Positions 18,326-28,827 of a DNA stretch of 61,035 bases are shown here, one piece after another. The stretch's first letter is position 1. Every line of letters starts with the position of its first letter. The stretch comes from Burkholderia sp. S171. Lineage in GTDB: Bacteria > Pseudomonadota > Gammaproteobacteria > Burkholderiales > Burkholderiaceae. The position numbers were made by a program, and so were the translations under genes. The stretch lies in the NCBI RefSeq assembly GCF_009766085.1, contig NZ_LMUF01000043.1:30051-91085 (forward strand). The letters run 5' to 3'. A model generated the notes under the pieces. It saw only the letters and a list, made by a program, of their open reading frames with translations. It did no database searches and was not told the DNA's origin.

Positions 18326-18329
<4 letters not shown>
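17373..18329 (-). CDS. atpG: N-ATPase gamma-type central stalk subunit
   Basis: A 318-residue F1-gamma homologue: N-terminal coiled-coil helix (LSEVQARMNGVHGLESVVGAM), Rossmann-like middle (VVIVLCAEQGFVGTFNEHVI) and C-terminal helix (SFAAENEARMGAMIAARTNV) that enters the alpha-beta hexamer. It diverges from housekeeping gamma, as expected for N-ATPases. It overlaps atpA by four bases (ATGA). Confidence 0.92.
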
Positions 18330-19929
<1,600 letters not shown>

Positions 19930-19933
<4 letters not shown>

Positions 19934-20664
19934 GAGCTGAGGAGCTCCGCTTTCAGGCCGGCGAGATCGTGACGAAAACTGTTGCGCACGAGTGCGTGCG
20001 GCGCTTCCAGTTCAAGTCCCGCGATCACGGCGGGATCGACCGTGACCTGGACCTGCAACGGATGACCGAGTGCCTGCGTGAACCCGGTTTGACATGCGGT
20101 TAGTTCACCGTCGGTGAGGACGCGTGGGACGATCAGGTGGACCGGTTCATCGATGCCGGTCAATTGTGCCCGGGTAGTCTCGGGCAGCGCGGCGAGCTCA
20201 CGCGCGAGTCCACTGATGAAGCCCGCTATCCGTGCCTCGGCAGGCAAGCGATCAAGCAGCCGCGCGGTGATATCGAGGGCGAATTGCGACGCGCGATTGG
20301 AGTCGGCCGTGGCGGCCTCGCGGCGGCTGGCGTCGATCGCGGTTTGCGCGGCCGTGCGCATCTGTTCCGTGTCGGTGCGTGCCGCGTTTTCGAGCGACGT
20401 CTTGAGCTCTGCTGCTTCGGCCGTCGCCGCTTCGAGCAGATGCGCGCGTTGTGCGGCAAGCTCAGCGCTGTCAGCGGCTGCCTTCTGCTGTTCACTCAGT
20501 GCCGCGGCTTTGGCTGCGGTGGCGTCGGCCATCAGCGCCGCGGCTGCATGCTGACGCTCCGCTACGATTTTCGCCACCGGGCGAAACAGAAAGCGCGCCA
20601 GCAACCACACGAGCACCAGCGCGTTGACGGTCTGCAGCAGGAGAGTCCACCAGTCGATATGCAT
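19930..20664 (-). CDS. atpF: N-ATPase b subunit with extended delta-like C-terminal half
   Basis: A 244-residue protein, far longer than normal b (about 156). TM helix is at residues 6-28 (LLLQTVNALVLVWLLARFLF), a long Ala-rich coiled coil at 30-135, then a C-terminal domain (LDRLPAEARIAGFISGLARELAALPE, PLQVQVTVDPAVIAGLELE) that looks like the delta/OSCP subunit. The operon has no separate atpH, so this half probably supplies the delta function in the peripheral stalk. Confidence 0.9.
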
Positions 20665-20677
20665 GATCAGCGCGCGC

Positions 20678-20926
20678 TCACTTTATGAACGGATTGGCGA
20701 ACAACACAAGCAGCGCGATGACCAGGCAGTAGATCGCCATGGTCTCGATCATCGCCAGGCCGACGAACAGCGTGCGCGAAATCGTGCCGGCCGATTCCGG
20801 CTGCCGGGCGAGCGCGTCCATGGCGGCGGCGACCGCTCGGCCTTCGCCGAGCGCCGGTCCGATTGCACCGAACGAGACCGCGAGCGCTGCGGCGAGAATG
20901 CTCACTACCTGGATCAGATTGTTCAT
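20678..20926 (-). CDS. atpE: N-ATPase c-ring subunit with two carboxylates
   Basis: An 82-residue hairpin. Helix 1 carries GPALGEGRA with E28; helix 2 carries MIETMAIY with E61, T62 and Y66. Aligned to the Na+-binding Ilyobacter c subunit, E28 takes the place of its Gln, and E61-T62-Y66 match its Glu-Ser-Tyr ligands, so the site has two carboxylates. N-ATPases were first predicted to move Na+, but the Burkholderia pseudomallei N-type c17 ring was measured as proton-specific. Ion choice here is therefore unsettled. Start overlaps atpB stop (ATGA). Confidence 0.93.
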   Translation of the reverse strand: MNNLIQVVSILAAALAVSFGAIGPALGEGRAVAAAMDALARQPESAGTISRTLFVGLAMIETMAIYCLVIALLVLFANPFIK

Positions 20927-21621
20927 TGCTGGCCTGCCTCTTTGCTGGAAGTTTTTGAGGTGTTTTCGGCTAGCGCGGCGCCAATGAAGACCATCGCGAG
21001 AACCGTGAAGATGTACGCCTGCACCGCACCGGTCAGAAGATCGAGCGCCATCAACGGGATAGGGACGAGCAACCCGGCGAGCGACAGCACGATGCCGACG
21101 ACGAACACACCGCTCATCACATTGCCGAACAGACGCACGACTAACGAGAAGGTCCGCGTGATCTGCTCGACCACGTTGAGCGGGATCATGATCCACGTGG
21201 GTTCGGCAAAGGTGGCGAGGTAACGGCCCAGGCCGCGCGTGCGGATGCCGTAGAAAATGGTCGCGAAGAATACGATCAAGGCCAGCGCGGCATCGGTCTC
21301 TACGTGAGCGGTGGGGGGTTCGACACCGGGCAGGAGCGACGACCAGTTACTGACCAGGATGAACAGAAAGAGCGTGCCGACCAGCGAGCGATATCGTTCA
21401 GGCTCGGCTTGCATGGTGTCGCGAATCTGGTCGTCTATGGTGCTGACCAGCAGTTCGAGAACCGTCTGCACTTTCGATGGCGTGAGCGACAAGCGGCGCG
21501 TGTACCAGGCCGCGCCGCCTGCGAGCAGGACCATGATGACCCACGTCGCCACGACCGGCGCTGATACATCGATCGGACCGATATGGAACAGTGTGGCAGT
21601 GACGAGCGGCGAGGCAATCAT
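20923..21621 (-). CDS. atpB: N-ATPase a subunit (ion channel)
   Basis: A 232-residue membrane protein with the F-type a-subunit core, including the essential arginine in SLVVRLFGNVMSG and the C-terminal helix AVQAYIFTVLAMVFIGAAL. The start ATG at 21621 overlaps the atpR stop; upstream in-frame codons belong to atpR in another frame. Together with the c ring it forms the ion path. Confidence 0.94.
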   Translation of the reverse strand: MIASPLVTATLFHIGPIDVSAPVVATWVIMVLLAGGAAWYTRRLSLTPSKVQTVLELLVSTIDDQIRDTMQAEPERYRSLVGTLFLFILVSNWSSLLPGVEPPTAHVETDAALALIVFFATIFYGIRTRGLGRYLATFAEPTWIMIPLNVVEQITRTFSLVVRLFGNVMSGVFVVGIVLSLAGLLVPIPLMALDLLTGAVQAYIFTVLAMVFIGAALAENTSKTSSKEAGQQ

Positions 21622-21896
21622 GGCGCGACCTGGACGCGTCGCAGGATAAAGCCACGCGCCAGCAGTAACCCGGCCGCGCCGCACAACAACGGCCACGCGC
21701 CCAGTTTCGCCAGTACACCGAATAGAACGGCCACGCCTGCGAGGCGCGAGAGTTGCAGACCGATTGCCTTGGCCGGCGTTCCGGAAATTAGCAACCGGAC
21801 ATTCCAGCGCAAGGTTGCGAAGTGGAGCGCACCGGCCGCGATGCCGACAAACGAGCCAATCGCGATTTGGGCGACGAGCGGGAAGTGATAAGTCAT
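21618..21896 (-). CDS. atpR: N-ATPase accessory membrane subunit AtpR
   Basis: A 92-residue protein with three hydrophobic helices (IAIGSFVGIAAGALHFATL, LAGVAVLFGVLAKLG, LLCGAAGLLLARGF). AtpR is found only in N-ATPase operons and, by position, is thought to help the c ring or its assembly. The ATG at 21896 overlaps the atpQ stop by ATGA. Confidence 0.88.
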   Translation of the reverse strand: MTYHFPLVAQIAIGSFVGIAAGALHFATLRWNVRLLISGTPAKAIGLQLSRLAGVAVLFGVLAKLGAWPLLCGAAGLLLARGFILRRVQVAP

Positions 21897-22216
21897 TGCC
21901 GGTCCCTCCGGGTTTGCCGATGCATCCATTTCCATGCAGACCACAGGCCGACGGCAGCGCCTGCCATAAGCAGTGGCGCTGAGAAAAACACGCCGGTGTT
22001 GAAGTGCCGGTCGAGCCAGTGGCCGATCACAAGTCCAAGCAGCGTCGGCACGACAATGGTCCAGCCGAGAATGCCGATCTGACCTAGGCGCACGCCAAGC
22101 GACGGTTCCGGCTCTTCCAGCAACTCACGTTCGCGTTGCACGGCTTGTCGCGCAGCGTGGGCCATGCGGTCGGTGTCACGCTTGGGATCGATATCGTCAG
22201 GGGAGGGCTCAGTCAC
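21893..22216 (-). CDS. atpQ: N-ATPase accessory membrane subunit AtpQ (AtpI-like)
   Basis: A 107-residue protein: charged N-terminal half (DIDPKRDTDRMAHAARQAVQRE) followed by two TM helices (LGWTIVVPTLLGLVIGHWLD and the one after FNTGVFFS). It is the AtpI-type helper of N-ATPase operons. The start is a GTG at 22216 that overlaps the atpC stop (GTGA); the longer open frame upstream is antisense-like and lacks similarity. Confidence 0.86.
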   Translation of the reverse strand: MTEPSPDDIDPKRDTDRMAHAARQAVQRERELLEEPEPSLGVRLGQIGILGWTIVVPTLLGLVIGHWLDRHFNTGVFFSAPLLMAGAAVGLWSAWKWMHRQTRRDRQ

Positions 22217-22656
22217 GGTCCTGCTCCGTCCGCCTGCCCCGCGCCCGGGCGCAGATACCGCAACAACTGCCGCACGGCTTGCGCATGAAGTCGGGTTTCG
22301 TCTACGCGGGCACGCCGCACTGTATCGAGCTGCGCCGCGCGTGCGGCATCGACTTGCGCCTCCAGTACTTCGAGCGATGTGCCGCTCGTGCCCATCACAC
22401 CTTCGCGGCATGCAATCGATATCTCCTGTCCACCCGACACGCGCAGCACACCTTCCTTCACCGCACAAAATTGTTCGACGCCGTCAGCCGCATGCCAGCG
22501 CAGCACGGACGGCGCAAGCACGGTCAGGAACGCTGCGTGGCCAGGGAGAATGCCGAAACTGCCGGTAGCGTCCTCGGCGCGCAGTGCGACGACCTCCGTG
22601 CTGTCGAACAGCACGCGTGCCGGCGTGGCGATGGTCAGGTGCAAAAGCGCGCTCAT
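22213..22656 (-). CDS. atpC: N-ATPase epsilon-type subunit
   Basis: A 147-residue F1-epsilon homologue: N-terminal beta-sandwich (ATPARVLFDSTEVVALRAED, GSFGILPGHAAFLTVLAPSV) and a C-terminal helical part (ARAAQLDTVRRARVDETRLHAQAVRQLL) that is more basic than usual. Placed second after atpD, overlapping it by four bases, as in other N-ATPase operons. Confidence 0.92.
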   Translation of the reverse strand: MSALLHLTIATPARVLFDSTEVVALRAEDATGSFGILPGHAAFLTVLAPSVLRWHAADGVEQFCAVKEGVLRVSGGQEISIACREGVMGTSGTSLEVLEAQVDAARAAQLDTVRRARVDETRLHAQAVRQLLRYLRPGAGQADGAGP

Positions 22657-24173
22657 GATTCGACGTGCTCCGCCGCGTGTTTGATCTCAGCCGCGGGCGG
22701 CGTTGACGAGGCCGCTTCGCGAGCACGTGCTTCATCGATCGTGCCGATCATGTAGAGCGAGCTTTCCTGCCAGTTGTCGCACTCACCAGCGAGGATCGCC
22801 TTGCAGCCGGCAATCGTATCGGCGACCGCGACGGAGCGGCCTGGCACACCCGTAAACGCCTCCGTCACGGTGAATGGCTGGCTCAGGAAGCGCTGCAGAC
22901 GGCGAGCCCGTCCAACGATGCGACGATCGTCCACGCCGAGTTCCTCGACGCCGAGCAGCGAGATCACGTCCTGCAATTCCCGATAATGTTCGATGGTCTT
23001 GCGCACCTCGATGGCGATCGCGGCGTGCTCGTCACCGACGAAAGCGGGGTCGAGCAGGATGGACGACGAAGCGATCGGATCGATGGCCGGATACATGCCT
23101 TCCGCGGCCATCGAACGCGACAGGACGATCATGCTGTCCACGTGCGCGGCGATGGTGGTCACGGCCGGGTCGGTGAAGTCGTCGGCGGGGACGTAGACGG
23201 CTTCGATCGCGGTCACCGACACGCCGCCAACGGACACAATGCGCTCCTGCAGTGCGGCCACTTCGCTTGCGAGCGTCGGCTGATAACCAACCCGCGACGG
23301 CAGCCGTCCGAGCAGGCCTGAAACTTCCGCGCCGGCCTGGACAAACCGGAAAACGTTGTCCATCAGCAGCAGCACGTTCTGGTGACGTTCATCGCGAAAG
23401 TATTCGGCGACCGTGAGGGCGGTCAACGGCACCCGCCAGCGCGCGCCGGGCGGCTCGTTCATCTGCCCGTAGACCAGCACGGTACGCGGCAGCACGCCGG
23501 AGTTGCGCATGTCGAGCAGCATCTCGTGGCCTTCCCGCGAACGCTCGCCGACGCCAGCGAACACCGAGATACCTTTATAGCGTTCGACCATTGCATGAAT
23601 CAGTTCCATCACGAGCACGGTTTTACCGACCCCGGCGCCGCCGAAGGTCGCCGCCTTGCCGCCCTGCGCGAGCGGCGTCAACAAGTCGATGACCTTGATC
23701 CCCGTCCAGAAGATCTCGGTGGCCGCACTCTGCGATGCAAACGGCGGCGGGGCGCGATGAATCGGACGGCGCGGGACATCGTCGGCGAAGGGTGCACCGC
23801 GGTCTCCCGGCGTGCCGGTGACATCGATCAGACGTCCGAGCATGGCTTCACCCACCGGCACGAGGATAGGTCCGCCTGAAGCACGGACGGCCGTGCCGCG
23901 ATTCAGCCCGTTGGTCGACTGCAATGCCAGCGCGCGCACCGTGCGCTCATTCAAGTGAGCCTGCACTTCCGCGATGATCGGCGGTCCGCGATCGGTGAAG
24001 ATGGACAACGACTCTTCGATGAGCGGCAACGCGGCGTTATCGAAAGCGACATCCACGATCGCACCCCGCACCGCGACTACCCGGCCCTGCGCTCCATCGA
24101 CCGGACTCGCGTTCTCCAGGCCGTCCGTCGAGGGATGGTTTGCAGAGGAGGCGACCGGGGGGCGAGTGTTCAA
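22653..24173 (-). CDS. atpD: N-ATPase beta (catalytic) subunit
   Basis: A 506-residue F1-beta homologue with Walker A GGAGVGKT, the GER motif (GVGERSREGHEML), Walker B LLLMDNVFRF and the YQPTLASEV segment. It hydrolyses or makes ATP with AtpA. I take the TTG at 24173 because AAGGAG sits just upstream; an in-frame ATG at 24224 would add 17 residues without a visible ribosome site. First gene of atpDCQRBEFAG. An FNR box upstream predicts induction at low oxygen. Confidence 0.93.
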   Translation of the reverse strand: MNTRPPVASSANHPSTDGLENASPVDGAQGRVVAVRGAIVDVAFDNAALPLIEESLSIFTDRGPPIIAEVQAHLNERTVRALALQSTNGLNRGTAVRASGGPILVPVGEAMLGRLIDVTGTPGDRGAPFADDVPRRPIHRAPPPFASQSAATEIFWTGIKVIDLLTPLAQGGKAATFGGAGVGKTVLVMELIHAMVERYKGISVFAGVGERSREGHEMLLDMRNSGVLPRTVLVYGQMNEPPGARWRVPLTALTVAEYFRDERHQNVLLLMDNVFRFVQAGAEVSGLLGRLPSRVGYQPTLASEVAALQERIVSVGGVSVTAIEAVYVPADDFTDPAVTTIAAHVDSMIVLSRSMAAEGMYPAIDPIASSSILLDPAFVGDEHAAIAIEVRKTIEHYRELQDVISLLGVEELGVDDRRIVGRARRLQRFLSQPFTVTEAFTGVPGRSVAVADTIAGCKAILAGECDNWQESSLYMIGTIDEARAREAASSTPPAAEIKHAAEHVES

Positions 24174-24320
24174 TTTGACTCCTTCAGACAGACTGCATTT
24201 CCGCCAAGTGAAAGACGTGTGCATCCCGTTTGCCGCGAATGGGGAGTGTGCATGGCGGTCCGAAAACGAAATGCGTTTGGACTGCTGCCAGCGAGGGATG
24301 AACGGCGTGGGTGAACGTCA

Positions 24321-24361
24321 ACTGTATCCACCGGCGCGCCCGGATGATTGATCTGAATCAA
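24321..24361 (-). promoter_or_regulatory. FNR-type class II promoter of the N-ATPase operon
   Basis: A perfect box TTGATCTGAATCAA at 24348-24361, in the gap between atpD and acs. On the minus strand a -10-like TACAGT (24321-24326) places the start near 24313, with the box centre at -41.5. Seen: box and spacing. Inferred: FNR activation of the ATPase. Confidence 0.78.
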
Positions 24362-24446
24362 GGGCACGCGCATGAGTGTTTTGAGCGCCCGGAGGGCCGC
24401 GCGCCGGCATGGAGAGACTGCTGCAACCCATGCCGGTCGAGGCGAC

Positions 24447-26420
24447 TTACGCAGGCTCGGCGAACTGCGCGATCACCTGCGGATTTTCAACGGTCGATGT
24501 ATCTTGCGCGATTGCTTCGCCCTTCGCGACCGAGCGCAACATGCGGCGCACGACCTTGCCGGAACGCGTTTTCGGCATCGCGTCGCCGAAACGGATTTCC
24601 TTTGGTTTTGCAATCGGGCCGATCTCTTTGCCGACCCATGCGCGCAATTCGTCGGCTATGCGCTTCACGTCAGCGCCGGTAGGACGCGGGCCTTTCAGCA
24701 CGACGAATGCAACGATGGCTTCCCCGAAGGTTTCGTCGGGGCGACCCACGACCGCCGCTTCGGCGACCAGCGGACAGGCTGCCAGCGCCGACTCGATTTC
24801 CATCGTGCCCATGCGGTGACCCGATACATTAAGCACATCGTCGACGCGGCCGGTGATCGTGAAATAACCCGTGTCGGCGTCGCGAATCGCGCCATCGCCG
24901 GCGAGATACAGGGTGCCCCCCAGTTCGTCAGGGTAATAGCCTTTGCGGAAGCGCTCCGGGTTGTCCCAGACGGTGCGGATCATCGACGGCCATGGCTTTC
25001 TGATGACCAGCACGCCGCCTTGCCCGTTCGGGACTTCGTTGCCGGTTTCATCGACGATCGCGGCATCTATGCCGGGCAATGGCAGCGTGCAGGAGCCGGC
25101 AACAAGCGGGGTAACGCCCGGCAACGGTGTGATCATGTGGCCGCCTGTTTCGGTTTGCCAGAACGTGTCGAGCACCGGACACCGCCCGCCGCCAACCTGC
25201 TCCGAATACCAATTCCACGCGCTCGGGTTGATGGGTTCACCGACCGTGCCGAGGATGCGCAACGTGCTCAGGTCGAAGCTTCCCGGATGCACCGCGCGAT
25301 CCGCTTCAGCGCTCTTGATGAGAGACCGGATGGCAGTCGGGGCGGTGTAGAAAATCGTCACCTTATGGCGCGCGATCATGTCCCAGAAGCGCCCCGCGTT
25401 CGGGTACGTGGGCACGCCTTCGAAAATGACCTGGGTCGCGCCGACGGCGGTCGGTCCGTAGCAAATGTATGTATGCCCCGTGATCCAGCCGATGTCGGCG
25501 GTACACCAGAAGACATCGTCAGGCTTGATATCGAAGGTCCACTTCATGGTGACCGCGGCCCACAGCAGATAGCCCCCCGTGCTGTGCTGCACGCCCTTCG
25601 GCGCACCGGTTGAGCCCGACGTATACAACACGAACAGCGGATGCTCGGCGCTCACCCATTCGGGCTCGCACGTGTCCGCCTGCGCATGCTCCAGTTCGTG
25701 CAACCATGCATCGCGGCCGCCGATCCATGGAATCCGGCCACCCGTGCGCCGGTAGATTACGACGGTCTTCACGGCGTCGGTGCCGCCCATTGCAAGCGCC
25801 TCGTCCACAATGCTTTTCAGCGGCAGCGTCTTGCCCGCGCGAACCTGCTCGTCCGCGGTAATGATGGCTACCGCGCCCACGTTCGTGATGCGCTCATGCA
25901 GCGATTTCGCGGAAAAACCACCGAATACAACGCAATGCGGTGCGCCGATGCGCGCGCAGGCCTGCATCGCGACAATACCTTCGACTGACATCGGCAGATA
26001 GATGACGACGCGGTCGCCTTTCTTCACGCCGCGTGCTCGCAGTGCATTCGCGAGCCGGCATACCCGGTGGTACAACGCCTGATACGTGACGGTCGAGACT
26101 CGGCCGTCGTCGGACTCGAAGATGATCGCGGTCTTGTTCGCGTTGCCGCTGGCCAGATTGCGGTCTAGGCAGTTGTACGAAGCATTCAGTTCGCCGTCTT
26201 CGAACCACTTGTAGAACGGTGCGTCACCGTCGTTGAGAATCTGCGTGAACGGACGGCGCCAGGACAGATGCTCGCGCGCAAGACGTGCCCAGAACGCTTC
26301 GTGATCCTGCGCGGCCTCGGCCACGAGCGCGCGATAAGCGTCCATGCTGTCAATCGCGGTGTGGCCTGCCGGAGAAATACCCTGGGCAGGGACGAGAGGG
26401 GTCGATTCGATGAGTGACAT
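24447..26420 (-). CDS. acs: Acetyl-CoA synthetase
   Basis: A 657-residue AMP-forming acyl-CoA synthetase of Acs type, near the usual 650. Motifs: P-loop YTSGSTGAPKGV, the acyl-pocket region DTFWQTETGG, and the C-terminal catalytic lysine in TRSGKVVRRMLR that is commonly acetylated for control. It converts acetate, ATP and CoA to acetyl-CoA. The motif has Phe where classical Acs has Trp (TWWQTETG), which may widen the pocket (propionate or other short acids). The ATG at 26420 follows GAGGAG. Confidence 0.94.
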   Translation of the reverse strand: MSLIESTPLVPAQGISPAGHTAIDSMDAYRALVAEAAQDHEAFWARLAREHLSWRRPFTQILNDGDAPFYKWFEDGELNASYNCLDRNLASGNANKTAIIFESDDGRVSTVTYQALYHRVCRLANALRARGVKKGDRVVIYLPMSVEGIVAMQACARIGAPHCVVFGGFSAKSLHERITNVGAVAIITADEQVRAGKTLPLKSIVDEALAMGGTDAVKTVVIYRRTGGRIPWIGGRDAWLHELEHAQADTCEPEWVSAEHPLFVLYTSGSTGAPKGVQHSTGGYLLWAAVTMKWTFDIKPDDVFWCTADIGWITGHTYICYGPTAVGATQVIFEGVPTYPNAGRFWDMIARHKVTIFYTAPTAIRSLIKSAEADRAVHPGSFDLSTLRILGTVGEPINPSAWNWYSEQVGGGRCPVLDTFWQTETGGHMITPLPGVTPLVAGSCTLPLPGIDAAIVDETGNEVPNGQGGVLVIRKPWPSMIRTVWDNPERFRKGYYPDELGGTLYLAGDGAIRDADTGYFTITGRVDDVLNVSGHRMGTMEIESALAACPLVAEAAVVGRPDETFGEAIVAFVVLKGPRPTGADVKRIADELRAWVGKEIGPIAKPKEIRFGDAMPKTRSGKVVRRMLRSVAKGEAIAQDTSTVENPQVIAQFAEPA

Positions 26421-26570
26421 GGTCTCCTCGCTTTGATCATTGATCGTGAGATCGGCGAGCCAACAGGGGTCGTCGTTTGGGGAAGGGGTTTTGATGGTGG
26501 GCTCTTGATGGCCCGATGACGCAACAAGAAATGCGCCGGGTGCACTGGTCAAACACGCAGCGTTTATCCG

Positions 26571-26611
26571 ACTATGAGATGTCCGGTGGATATCTCATTG
26601 ATACAAGTCAA
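26571..26611 (-). promoter_or_regulatory. FNR-type promoter upstream of acs
   Basis: Box TTGATACAAGTCAA (26598-26611; one departure from the palindrome) and, on the minus strand, CATAGT at 26571-26576 in the -10 position. This predicts a start near 26563 and a leader of about 140 bases before acs. Confidence 0.68.
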
Positions 26612-26634
26612 GCGCGTAGTTCAGCGCCGTGGTT

Positions 26635-27384
26635 TCACCTACGCTGCCCGACCAGATCGTCCATCAGCGGCACGACTGCCAGCACAACCAGCATTGCCGA
26701 AAGAGGCAAGGTCGATATGAAACCCACGTACTTGAAACCCAGCGCACCCGCGAGGCCGCCAATAAAAAACATGCCGAGCAGCGACGCCAGGAGCCGGAGC
26801 CTGGATCGGTCCGCCCTGACAGCGGTAACGTCGGGCCCGGACTCAGACACATTCCAATAGAAAAGCTTGCCGAGTTCAATGCCGATATCCGTGACGATGC
26901 CGGTCATATGCGTGGTGCGGATTTCGGCTTTGGAGATCTTCGTGATGATCGCGTTCTGCAGGCCCATCACATAGCACAGCAAGCCCACGGTCGCGGGCAC
27001 GAACAGGAACCGGTTGTTTTCCAGGTTCGATCCGAGCAGGCCAAAGCAGAGCAGCAGCACGGCTTCCAGCATCAACGGCAGCGCGTATTCGCTTTGTGCC
27101 CGCCGGCGCCGGCCCCAGTTGATCATGATCGCGGAGGTGGCCGCGCCGGTCGTGAATGCCGCGAGTGAACTCAATCCTGCGACGATGAGACCAAAGTCAC
27201 CCACTGCGAAGTTATCGGCGAGTGCCGATACGATCCCCGACATATGCGAGGTGTACTGCCCGACGGCCAGAAAGCCGCCCGCGTTGGCCGCGCCTGCGAT
27301 AAACGCAAGCCAGCGCCCAAGGCGCCGGTTGTTCTGATCGGTGCGCTGCGGCCGCGCGAAACCTCGCAGATACTCTATGGGCAT
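26635..27384 (-). CDS. DUF1275 (YoaK-like) membrane protein
   Basis: A 249-residue protein with about six TM helices and DUF1275 motifs (LAFIAGAANAGGFLAVGQYTSH, MGLQNAIITKISKAEIRTTHMTG). Function unknown; members are thought to be transporters or membrane scaffolds. It starts 15 bases after the fnr-like gene, so the two share a transcript. Confidence 0.9.
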   Translation of the reverse strand: MPIEYLRGFARPQRTDQNNRRLGRWLAFIAGAANAGGFLAVGQYTSHMSGIVSALADNFAVGDFGLIVAGLSSLAAFTTGAATSAIMINWGRRRRAQSEYALPLMLEAVLLLCFGLLGSNLENNRFLFVPATVGLLCYVMGLQNAIITKISKAEIRTTHMTGIVTDIGIELGKLFYWNVSESGPDVTAVRADRSRLRLLASLLGMFFIGGLAGALGFKYVGFISTLPLSAMLVVLAVVPLMDDLVGQRR

Positions 27385-27399
27385 GTCCGTTCGCTTCGA

Positions 27400-28188
27400 T
27401 CACACTCCGGCGAGCTTCTCGTTGTCGAGAATGTGTACCTGCTTGCCGTTTGTATCGATCACCCCTGCTTGCTGCAGCTTCGAGAACATGCGGCTGACGG
27501 TCTCGAGTTTCAGCCCGAGATAGCTGCCAATCTCTTCACGTGTCATGCGCAGATTGAATTCCGCGGAAGAGTAGCCGCGCGTTTTCATCCTCGACGACAA
27601 GTTGAGCAGGAACGCAGCAACACGCTGCTGGGCGGTCATGGTGCCGAGCATCATCATGAGCCCGGATTCACGCACGATCTCGCCGCTCATCATGCGATGC
27701 ACATGCTGCTGCATGGCCTTCACGTCGTGGCAAAGGTCCTCGAGCAAGTCGAACGGGATGACACACACCTTGCTGTCCTCGAGCGCGATCGCATCGCAAT
27801 TCTGTTCATCGGAGCACACGCCGTCAAGTCCAAGCGGTTCGCCCGCGATATGAAAGCCAGTGACCTGCTCGTGGCCGTCGCGATGTGTGATGACTGTCTT
27901 GAAGCACCCCACGCGCACGGCGTAGATGCTTTTGAATTTATCGCCGGCGCGGTAGAGCGTCTCGCCGCGTCGAACCAGCCGCGTAGAGCAGACAATGGCA
28001 TCGAGCCGCGCCAACTCTGCCGCGCTCAGGTGGGCAGGCATGCAGATGGAGTGCAACGAACAGTCGGAGCAATTAGTGCCCGCGAGGGCGCCCGGTGGTG
28101 GCGGCCTCGTGGTGGCGGAACGCGCCATATGAGCGAGAGGATTTGCAGTCGTTGAAGCGGCGGGTGCGTAAGCGGTAGCTGAGGTCAT
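27400..28188 (-). CDS. fnr: FNR/ANR-type oxygen-sensing transcription regulator
   Basis: A 262-residue Crp/FNR-family protein. N-terminal cysteines C40, C43, C49 (CSDCSLHSIC) and internal C142 (DSKVCVIPF) match the four ligands of the oxygen-labile [4Fe-4S] cluster of E. coli FNR. Then come a cyclic-nucleotide-like beta roll, a dimer helix and a helix-turn-helix with the recognition pattern ETVSR (LGLKLETVSRMFSKL), which reads TTGAT half-sites. It should be the activator at the FNR boxes in this window. N-terminal extension of about 20 residues relative to E. coli. Its own upstream region lacks a clear box. Confidence 0.93.
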   Translation of the reverse strand: MTSATAYAPAASTTANPLAHMARSATTRPPPPGALAGTNCSDCSLHSICMPAHLSAAELARLDAIVCSTRLVRRGETLYRAGDKFKSIYAVRVGCFKTVITHRDGHEQVTGFHIAGEPLGLDGVCSDEQNCDAIALEDSKVCVIPFDLLEDLCHDVKAMQQHVHRMMSGEIVRESGLMMMLGTMTAQQRVAAFLLNLSSRMKTRGYSSAEFNLRMTREEIGSYLGLKLETVSRMFSKLQQAGVIDTNGKQVHILDNEKLAGV

Positions 28189-28272
28189 GCCTGTCTCCAG
28201 AAGAGTCGGACGATCACTGAACGGATGAACTGACGAGCTGTACGGATCGGGCGCAGATCGAGTGAGAGGAGG

Positions 28273-28671
28273 TCATGCCGGCTCGCAAGGCGTTGGCTCG
28301 GGGCGGTGCTCATTGGCTAGTCGCACGATAGTGTCGCGGGCCAGTTCGTACTCGCCGGTCTTGTCAAAGAAATAGTGCGCGCCGGCACGCTGGCATGCAG
28401 CACGAAACGCCGGTCCCGAATGATTGGTCAACACCATGGTCAGGACAGGCACCGTGGCGCGCGCCAGTGTTTCGACAATCTCCATGCCATTGCCGGCTGC
28501 CAGATGCGGGTCAACAATCACGAGATCGGCGTGGGTCATGCGGATGCACCCCAGCGCCGTGTCCGCTTCCTCCGACTCGCCCACGATCACCACGCCGGCC
28601 AGCGCGCCGATCAGCGCAGAGAGGCGGCGGCGCACAAGGCTCGAGTCATCGACGAGGAAGATCTTCAGCAT
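28273..28671 (-). CDS. Stand-alone response-regulator receiver domain
   Basis: A 132-residue CheY-like receiver without an output domain: acidic pair in FLVDDSSLVRRRL, phospho-acceptor Asp in LVIVDPHLAAGNG, and the lysine near YFFDKTGEYELA. The conserved Thr/Ser position is in TMVLTNHSG. It may be a phosphate sink or protein-interaction partner for the two HisKA_3 kinases nearby. ATG at 28671 is preferred to the TTG three codons upstream. Confidence 0.85.
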   Translation of the reverse strand: MLKIFLVDDSSLVRRRLSALIGALAGVVIVGESEEADTALGCIRMTHADLVIVDPHLAAGNGMEIVETLARATVPVLTMVLTNHSGPAFRAACQRAGAHYFFDKTGEYELARDTIVRLANEHRPEPTPCEPA

Positions 28672-28827
28672 GGCGCGCAACCGTTTGAGTTCATGCCTCG
28701 AAGTATGGTCGCGGCTATCTCAAAATAAAATCGGCGAGGGCCCAGACATGATGTAGGGGTTTGGGAAGGGCTGTAGGGGTTGGACTACACGCTGGGTGCT
28801 TGCGTGTTCGGGCTGTCAGGCGGGCTA

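Noticed and set aside
24372..25613. 413-residue frame on the plus strand
   Set aside because: Antisense to acs, with the composition of a GC-rich shadow frame.
26434..26450. TTGATCATTGATC near the acs start as another FNR site
   Set aside because: It is two overlapping direct half-sites, not an inverted pair with a four-base spacer.
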